The notes under the pieces are model-generated. The model worked only from the letters and a program-made list of their open reading frames with translations. It did not search any database and was not told where the DNA came from. The position numbers were made by a program, and so were the translations under genes. Of a stretch of 64,000 nucleotides of DNA, positions 58,551-64,000 are shown in pieces. The stretch is from positions 496,001 to 560,000 of the forward strand of contig RAZB01000001.1 in assembly GCA_003612515.1 (NCBI GenBank). The letters are read 5' to 3'. Source of the DNA: a bacterium D16-34. Lineage in GTDB: Bacteria; Actinomycetota; Coriobacteriia; Coriobacteriales; Eggerthellaceae. Positions within the stretch are counted from its first letter, which is position 1. Every line of letters starts with the position of its first letter.

Positions 58551-61500
58551 ATGTTGCGATCGACTCATGCCATGTCACGCAAGGTATTATCCGTTTGCCT
58601 ATCTGTTGTGATGGTGCTCTCTTTGGCTTTTGGTACAACGCTTACCTCAAGCTTTGTTTCACCTGATGCAAAAGCTTATGCTGCAACAGGACCTCAGCCA
58701 GGTCAGCCTGCATATTACAACGCTCGTTGGGCTGAATGCGAAGCGAAAGTTGACTGGGCTGAAACAGGTTTGGCTGAGTGGAACGGTAAAGCGGAGCAAC
58801 CCACCCAAGGCAGCGGTACGTCCGATGATCCCTATTTGGTAACAACGCCAGAGCAGTTTCGTTGGTGCTTGGAAAAACAAGCAAGCTGCAAGCTTCAAAA
58901 CGATCTTGATCTCGGTGGTCGCAGCGGTCAGAACTGGACGGGCATTGCCGCTCGAACCGCTTGGGTGTTAGATGGTAATGGCCATACGGTTTACAACCTG
59001 TATTCTCATGCTGCAACACACACCGGTCTTTTGGGAGACAGCGCGCACCCAGATTTCGTTTTGAAAAATCTGAAGGTTTCGAATGCGCTCATCAACAGCG
59101 ATTCAACATACGGTGCTCCACTGATTGCGCAATTCGCAGGTGGTCAAGTGCTTGATTGCGCAGTTGAAAATGCCTTGGTGTGGCAAAGCAACGCCACAGG
59201 TGGTGCTTGGGCTGTTATGGCGGGTTGCGTTTCGTTTGGTGGCAACGGTAACGGCGGATGCGCTCTGAGCATATCAAAAAAGGTCGTTCGCAATACCTAT
59301 ACTGATAATGTTCATGTTTTGGGTGGCGCATGTAGTGCAGGCTTTATTGAGGCTGCACAAGCTGACACCTTGGTTGAGAATTGTTATGCAATCAACGGAA
59401 CGCTTATTGTTCCAGCAGGTCATTCAGGTGGTTTCGGATCATGCGACACCGGTCCTGTGACCTATAGGAATTGTTTTACCAACATTGATGTGTATGGCAA
59501 TGTGCAAACTGGTGTATTCCAAGGTGTTGTACATGGTGGCACGCATGAGTTTGAAAATTGCTATGCATCAGGCAAGATTGAAGGCACCAATATTATCGGT
59601 GGATTTATTGGCGCTAACGACCGAGGAGGCCCTGCAACCTTTACGAACTGCTACTCAACCTCTATGGTTGGCATGTCGAGCGGCGGTCAAAACATGGGAG
59701 GTTTTGCAGGCCAAGGATCAGGTCTGACCTTTACGAACTGCTATGCAGCGGGCGAGGTTGGTACGCTGCGTTCAGCCGAAGATGGAACCCCGCTTGACGC
59801 TGCTGGTAACCCTTTGACCGGGCAAAATGTAACAGGATTTGTCGGGGATAATGCGGGCACAATCACCAATTGCTTCTACGATAAGCAGACTACCGGTATG
59901 TGCAAATATGGCGAAATCCCTTCACGTGTAACAAGCCTTTTAACGAGTGAACTTATTGCAGGCGAAGGTTTTTCGGACATCACTGATGCAAATGGCAATC
60001 CGGTTTGGGTCTTTTCCGATGGCGGCTATCCAGAGCTCGCAGTATTTTCGCAGTCAGATGATGCAACAACGCGCGCAAGCTCAGTTGCCTCAGCTGCAAC
60101 AGTGCACCTCTATGCAGCCGAAGACGGCTCTGACTATGACACTGTTCGCCATATTCGCTATGTGTTTCCGCTGACTAACAACGCAAACTCCGGAAAGCCG
60201 AACTATGCAATTGCGTGGGAGAACTATGTGGGCGAAGATCCCGCAAACCCGCTTTATCCCAATATTAGCCCCATTTTAGATGGCGATATCCCCATTGTTT
60301 CTCTGGCAGATGTGGGTCGCTCGGACAACGTGTCGTCAGTGGCTCCTGGCGTTGGCTGGCTGCAGATTAACGCAACCGAAAGCACCAGTGGTGCAGTGGG
60401 CATGCGCCGTTTGCGCTTGGTGCCGACAACGGCAATTGCCATGGCCTCGTTTGGTGCCTCGGGCTTGGACAACGCTGATGTGGTAACGTCGCTTCCGAGC
60501 GTCAACCTTGACGGCATGAAGGTTCCGTCTGACTCTTCTATTCGCTATGACCATCGCGACACCATTAATTTCGTGACCACAACTTCTACGGCGCTGAACA
60601 GCTTCCTTTTAGATGAGAGCACTGACAGCAAAGAAGACAAGCTCGAAAAGCACAAAATCACGTCGGTCGACTTCCCAAAGGATGCCGCATCAACTATTGG
60701 TGCAGATGGCACGCTCACTTATGAGCTCGGCACCACCATGGACGATGACGAATTGCACGTGACGCTCTACAAGCAAAATGACGAGGGCGAGTTTGAACCA
60801 ATCCCGTGGACACCAGAGCTCGAACAGCTCTTCAGCGGTGAGCGCACGGCAACTGAATACGATCGTGGCGTATATCAGCTGGGTTATGAGTGGACTAACG
60901 CTGGCGCTACCGTGCTTAAGGCGCAAGGTTCAAAGACGGTTAACATTGCTGAACCTGCCTATGTGGTATATCACTGGAACGATGGCGTCCACACTGACGA
61001 GGACGAATCGTCAGACGCCTCCGAAATATACAAGGTTGATCCGGGTTGCTATTTGGTCGGCACCACGCTGGGCGACAACATCGTGCCAGTTCCTGAGCGT
61101 CACGGTTACACGGTTCGCTATTGGGCGCAAGCTCCTGAAGGCGAATTTGCCGAGGACGGAACGCTTACCAACGAGATGACAGCCACAACGCAATTGCACG
61201 CTGGTCGAAACGATGTATATGCAGTCTGGGTGCCAAACAAACATGCGGTTGAGGTACGCGACGATGCTGGCAACGTGATTGCACGCGATCCCGATGTTGA
61301 ATTCGATAAGCCTATTGCAGGTATTCTGACGGATCTCGGTGCGAATGAGAAACTGAGCGATCCTGACACGGTGGTGGGCTGGACAACAACGCCTGGTGGC
61401 TCTACAGTCACTGTTGATGATGAGACAACCATGCCTGATGAGAACGTGGTTTTGTACCCCGTTCGCAAAGCGGTGTCTCAGATGGCAAAAACGGTCAAGA

Positions 61501-63182
61501 ACCAAACGCATGCAACGGGCGAAAACAACGTTGGAGACCTTTTGGAATATACCATCTCTGCAATCAACGCAGGACCGGCTAACTCCGCTTGGCAAAATGC
61601 TTTGATCGCGGATCGTCTGCCAGCAGGCATTAGCTATGTGGCAGGTTCGCTGAAGCTTATCTCGCCCGATGGCAAAACCACGGCTCTGAGCGATGTTGCC
61701 TATGATGAGTCCACGCATACGCTGTCATATCAGCTGCCCACAATTGCTGGTGGTCAGACATATCAGCTGGTCTTCACAGGCAAAATCAATAGCCTCGCGG
61801 TTGATGTGACCGATGGCGAAGAAGGTGCAGCAAATCGAGATATCGGCAATCTCGCTACCGGTTCTGGTCAGGGCTCGGATGGCACTAATATAGAACCAAT
61901 TGTGACTGATAAGGCGTATCCAAATCTTGATCCAGAAGCTGACATTACGCCGGGCACAGACCCTGGTAGCTGGATTGTGACGCCGTTTGATCCATCCCCG
62001 AGCATTGAAAAAGAAGTGGTTAATACCACCGATCCTGTAGGTCCTACTCAGGTGGGTGACACGTTACAGGTAACTATTACCATCAAAAACGATACGCCAG
62101 ATTCAGTTTGGGACGATGTTGTGGTGACCGATCCGGTATCTGGTGGCACACAGGTGGTACCTGGTTCAATTAAGCTTGTTGATCCGGACGGCAACGAGAT
62201 TGCTGTTCCTGATGATGCGTATGACCCGACAACTGGCAAGATTACCTATGAGGTAGGACCTATCGGCGGGGACAAAGAATACCAACTGGTATATGAGGTT
62301 GTTGTCGGCGAAGATGCTGTTGGCAAGCCGCTTGAGTTTGATCCAACTACGGGTACGGGCAATGCGCCTCACGGCGAAGAGGTGGTGGTTGATTCGGGCG
62401 AACCGAGCGCACCAACGTTTCCGGAGGCACCAAACGGGACAGTTGATGACAAGGTGTATTGGGGAGACCCTGCCGGTCATATCGCTAAGACGGCTGAAAA
62501 TCTCACGCGTCCTGGCGAACAGACCCGAGTGGGCGACACCATTTCGTATACGCTTGTTGCAAGCAACATAAACACCGGCTCAAAGTGGCAAGATGTCGTC
62601 ATTTTTGACGAGCTGCCCGAAGGGCTTTCGCCGGATATGACAACAGCAGAATTGCTATTGCCAGGTGGCAAGCGTGTGGAAGTTTCGCCAGACGCATACA
62701 ACCAAGCAACGAATCGCATTGCGGTATATGTCGGTGATTTGTTCGGCAAAGAGCAAGCAACGCTTACCTTTGAAGCGCGCGTAGCAGACAACGCTGCTGG
62801 TGCAGATATCGGAAATATCGGTGCTGCAAAAGGCGGTACTGACCTGCCAAATGGTGGTTGGATCACCGAGCAGTTGGGCTCAGGAGAGCAAGGAGCGTGG
62901 CTTCCGGGTGATGCTTACACGCCAGCTTTTGGCGATGCGTCGTTGCCGGAAGGCGCCATCGCAACTGACCCGGTATATCCGCATGATATGGATGAGATCA
63001 ATGGCGTGCTCGCACTTGATGGCACAGAAGCCAGTCCGCTGACTCGTTTGCCGCGTACGCTTGGGGAGAGCTTGTTAGCTCCAACGGGCGACCCGCTTGG
63101 TGTGGTTTGCACAACGTTGGGAGTGCTGGTGTTGGGTGTTGGTGTCGTGATTGGTCGACGTTTGTGGTGTAAACAACCATAA
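58551..63182 (+). CDS. Large surface protein with GLUG-like and DUF11-like repeats and LAPTG anchor
   Basis: 1,543 residues. The ATG at 58551 follows CGGGGTG, similar to the giant gene's site; a GTG three codons earlier overlaps that site. Signal peptide with a core near residues 12-28 and likely cleavage at AYA-A near 44. Residues about 250-410 contain GLUG-like beta-helix repeats (NCYASGKIEGTNIIGGFIG, NCYAAGEVG). A middle region around 60950-61480 has YVVYHWNDG and GYTVRYWAQ, like InlB B-repeat/MucBP-type folds. Three DUF11-like domains follow (about 61479-62800). The C-terminus has LAPTG, a hydrophobic segment and RRLWCKQP. It is exported by Sec and wall-anchored; adhesion is inferred. The tail differs from the giant's LPKTG. 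Confidence 0.85.
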   Translation: MLRSTHAMSRKVLSVCLSVVMVLSLAFGTTLTSSFVSPDAKAYAATGPQPGQPAYYNARWAECEAKVDWAETGLAEWNGKAEQPTQGSGTSDDPYLVTTPEQFRWCLEKQASCKLQNDLDLGGRSGQNWTGIAARTAWVLDGNGHTVYNLYSHAATHTGLLGDSAHPDFVLKNLKVSNALINSDSTYGAPLIAQFAGGQVLDCAVENALVWQSNATGGAWAVMAGCVSFGGNGNGGCALSISKKVVRNTYTDNVHVLGGACSAGFIEAAQADTLVENCYAINGTLIVPAGHSGGFGSCDTGPVTYRNCFTNIDVYGNVQTGVFQGVVHGGTHEFENCYASGKIEGTNIIGGFIGANDRGGPATFTNCYSTSMVGMSSGGQNMGGFAGQGSGLTFTNCYAAGEVGTLRSAEDGTPLDAAGNPLTGQNVTGFVGDNAGTITNCFYDKQTTGMCKYGEIPSRVTSLLTSELIAGEGFSDITDANGNPVWVFSDGGYPELAVFSQSDDATTRASSVASAATVHLYAAEDGSDYDTVRHIRYVFPLTNNANSGKPNYAIAWENYVGEDPANPLYPNISPILDGDIPIVSLADVGRSDNVSSVAPGVGWLQINATESTSGAVGMRRLRLVPTTAIAMASFGASGLDNADVVTSLPSVNLDGMKVPSDSSIRYDHRDTINFVTTTSTALNSFLLDESTDSKEDKLEKHKITSVDFPKDAASTIGADGTLTYELGTTMDDDELHVTLYKQNDEGEFEPIPWTPELEQLFSGERTATEYDRGVYQLGYEWTNAGATVLKAQGSKTVNIAEPAYVVYHWNDGVHTDEDESSDASEIYKVDPGCYLVGTTLGDNIVPVPERHGYTVRYWAQAPEGEFAEDGTLTNEMTATTQLHAGRNDVYAVWVPNKHAVEVRDDAGNVIARDPDVEFDKPIAGILTDLGANEKLSDPDTVVGWTTTPGGSTVTVDDETTMPDENVVLYPVRKAVSQMAKTVKNQTHATGENNVGDLLEYTISAINAGPANSAWQNALIADRLPAGISYVAGSLKLISPDGKTTALSDVAYDESTHTLSYQLPTIAGGQTYQLVFTGKINSLAVDVTDGEEGAANRDIGNLATGSGQGSDGTNIEPIVTDKAYPNLDPEADITPGTDPGSWIVTPFDPSPSIEKEVVNTTDPVGPTQVGDTLQVTITIKNDTPDSVWDDVVVTDPVSGGTQVVPGSIKLVDPDGNEIAVPDDAYDPTTGKITYEVGPIGGDKEYQLVYEVVVGEDAVGKPLEFDPTTGTGNAPHGEEVVVDSGEPSAPTFPEAPNGTVDDKVYWGDPAGHIAKTAENLTRPGEQTRVGDTISYTLVASNINTGSKWQDVVIFDELPEGLSPDMTTAELLLPGGKRVEVSPDAYNQATNRIAVYVGDLFGKEQATLTFEARVADNAAGADIGNIGAAKGGTDLPNGGWITEQLGSGEQGAWLPGDAYTPAFGDASLPEGAIATDPVYPHDMDEINGVLALDGTEASPLTRLPRTLGESLLAPTGDPLGVVCTTLGVLVLGVGVVIGRRLWCKQP
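61479..62800 (+). repeat. Three DUF11-like domains in the second surface protein
   Basis: Openings at about 61479 (MAKTVKNQTHATGEN), 61996 (PSIEKEVVNTTDPVG) and 62475 (GHIAKTAENLTRPGEQ). Each continues with VGD(L/T)-(L/I)-x-(Y/V)-T-(I/L), a Trp-bearing (A/V/K)W(Q/D)(N/D) strand, a DP/DE/DR-L or -V loop and a closing long strand. Lys and Asn positions fit the family that can form isopeptide bonds, but the bonds cannot be shown from sequence. Confidence 0.7.
63075..63182 (+). other. LAPTG sorting signal of the second surface protein
   Basis: LAPTG at 63075-63089, then DPLG, a hydrophobic segment of about 20 residues and RRLW. It aligns with LPKTGDPL of the giant protein. LAXTG is the motif reported for class E sortases of Actinobacteria. 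An LPRTL sequence about 10 residues earlier lacks the glycine and the spacing. Confidence 0.7.
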
Positions 63183-63214
63183 GCGAGCTGGCTCACGATA
63201 AAATGTAAGCCATC

Positions 63215-63257
63215 AATTGCAAGCTATAAATTGCGAGCTATATAATTGCAAGCAAAA
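63215..63257. repeat. 14-base tandem repeat, about three copies
   Basis: AATTGCAAGCTATA (63215-63228), AATTGCGAGCTATA (63229-63242), then T and AATTGCAAGCAAAA (63244-63257). It lies just after the surface-protein gene. No function evident. Confidence 0.7.
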
Positions 63258-63267
63258 AGATACAAGT

Positions 63268-63301
63268 GGGGCGTTGGTCTATTCAGATCGGCGCCCCTTT
63301 T
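63268..63301 (+). terminator. Terminator after the second surface-protein gene
   Basis: GGGGCGTTGGTCT pairs with AGATCGGCGCCCC using G-T wobbles around ATTC, followed by TTTT. It lies 86 bases after the stop codon and 22 bases before the kinase start. Confidence 0.8.
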
Positions 63302-63322
63302 CAAAGTGCGAAGGGCAAAGGC

Positions 63323-64000
63323 ATGCAATCTGGAAAGGCACAAACAAGTTCAGGTAAAGTTGTGGCAATTGGAGCGCTCATGGTTGATCTGCTCTGCCGG
63401 GTTGATAATCTTCCCCAAGCTGGCGAAGGAGTTGTCGTGACGTCCTCGCATATGACCTTGGGAGGATGTGCGTTTAACTCCGCAGAAGTGCTTCGTCAAC
63501 TGGGAATATCTTGCGAATTGCTGGCTCCGACTGGACAGGGTATGTTCGCAACCATGGCTCAGGAGCAGCTCACACAGCGCGGGATAGCACTCTGGCAGCC
63601 GGAGGGCGTCGCTTCAGACAATCTTTTTTGTGAGCCCAAAGATTCACCAAACGATTTCAGCACTCCGCCGTATGATTGTGGAGCATGCATATGTTTTGTG
63701 ACGCCTGATGGGCAGCGTACGATGGTAACGTTGCCCGGGGTGGAACGACATTTTCAGAGCGCGTGGTTTGAGCAGGCTCCAGCAAAAGAGGTGTCGCTTG
63801 CGTTTTGCAGCGGGTATGAAATCGATGGCGCCGGTGGTCACGCAATTTTAAGTTACCTCAGTCGAATTCGCCATGATTCGCCCGACGCGACAATCATATA
63901 TGCAGCCGGGCCGCGCATTGCTGCAGTTTCTCGCGAAAAAACAGCGCAGCTGCTGTCGCTTGATGCCGTTTGGCACATCAACGACCAGGAAGCGCTTGCA
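63323..64000 (+). CDS. PfkB-family carbohydrate kinase (3' partial)
   Basis: 226 codons are open to the window edge; a PfkB kinase is usually about 300 residues, so the ATP-binding C-terminus is outside. The ATG at 63323 follows AAGGGCAAAGG. The N-terminal family pattern is present: VVAIGALMVDLL, then LGGCAFNSAEVLRQLG, matching the GG-x-A-x-N-x-A substrate motif with a Cys. VTPDGQRTM is the strand that reads (D/N)G-x-R in the family. An insertion of about 20 residues rich in Cys, Pro and Asp (FCEPKDSPNDF, YDCGAC) interrupts the lid region. The substrate (sugar, nucleoside or ribose-like) cannot be told. Confidence 0.8.
   Translation, partial: MQSGKAQTSSGKVVAIGALMVDLLCRVDNLPQAGEGVVVTSSHMTLGGCAFNSAEVLRQLGISCELLAPTGQGMFATMAQEQLTQRGIALWQPEGVASDNLFCEPKDSPNDFSTPPYDCGACICFVTPDGQRTMVTLPGVERHFQSAWFEQAPAKEVSLAFCSGYEIDGAGGHAILSYLSRIRHDSPDATIIYAAGPRIAAVSREKTAQLLSLDAVWHINDQEALA

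Noticed and set aside
63045-63065. LPRTL as the sorting signal of the second surface protein
   Set aside because: The fifth residue is Leu rather than Gly and the motif is too far from the hydrophobic segment; LAPTG directly precedes it and aligns with the giant's LPKTG.

Overview
The window looks like chromosomal DNA of an anaerobic, menaquinone-using coriobacterium (family Eggerthellaceae). By eye the base composition is about 50% GC, low for that family, and Cryptobacterium or a close relative would fit; this genus guess is inference from gene content, not a match I could run. The supporting traits are a menaquinone gene, an arginine/ornithine-type antiporter, a Tat-exported fumarate-reductase-like flavoprotein beside a membrane-embedded LuxR regulator, rubrerythrin, and very large sortase-anchored surface proteins. 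I see no rRNA, tRNA, CRISPR array, insertion sequence with a transposase, or prophage.

Layout. 1-6.2 kb: the 3' part of a fused MenE-MenC gene, a basic amino acid antiporter, a CNNM/CorC-type CBS protein and a convergent amidohydrolase. 6.3-11.1 kb: two translationally coupled YhgE/Pip membrane proteins. 11.3-11.8 kb: rubrerythrin. 11.8-12.7 kb: a long regulatory stretch with a terminator, a mobile-looking palindromic element, a promoter, a structured leader and a 24-codon ORF. 12.7-41.3 kb: one gene of about 9,536 codons for a wall-anchored protein of about 1 MDa, 45% of the window. It has a signal peptide, duplicated N-terminal domains, an array of about 200-residue modules I do not recognise, a long unassigned middle, about nine SdrD/Cna-B-like modules and an LPKTG anchor. 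41.9-46.5 kb: a membrane-anchored protein of unknown function, then the divergent flavoprotein/LuxR pair. 46.7-52.4 kb: a two-component system and a FtsX-type ABC transporter arranged like antimicrobial-peptide detoxification modules. 52.5-58.2 kb: an MFS transporter, a hybrid sensor kinase, a small charged protein and a membrane-bound XRE regulator. 58.5-63.2 kb: a second surface protein with GLUG-like and DUF11-like repeats and a variant LAPTG anchor. 63.3 kb to the end: a PfkB-family kinase cut by the window edge.

The most unusual non-coding signal is a 130-141 bp palindromic element present three times (3.7, 12.1 and 41.6 kb). All copies share inverted ends; the two copies either side of the giant gene are in opposite orientation. 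The most unusual coding signal is the giant surface protein with its structured mRNA leader. The two anchored proteins carry different sorting motifs, LPKTG and LAPTG, and no sortase gene is in the window.
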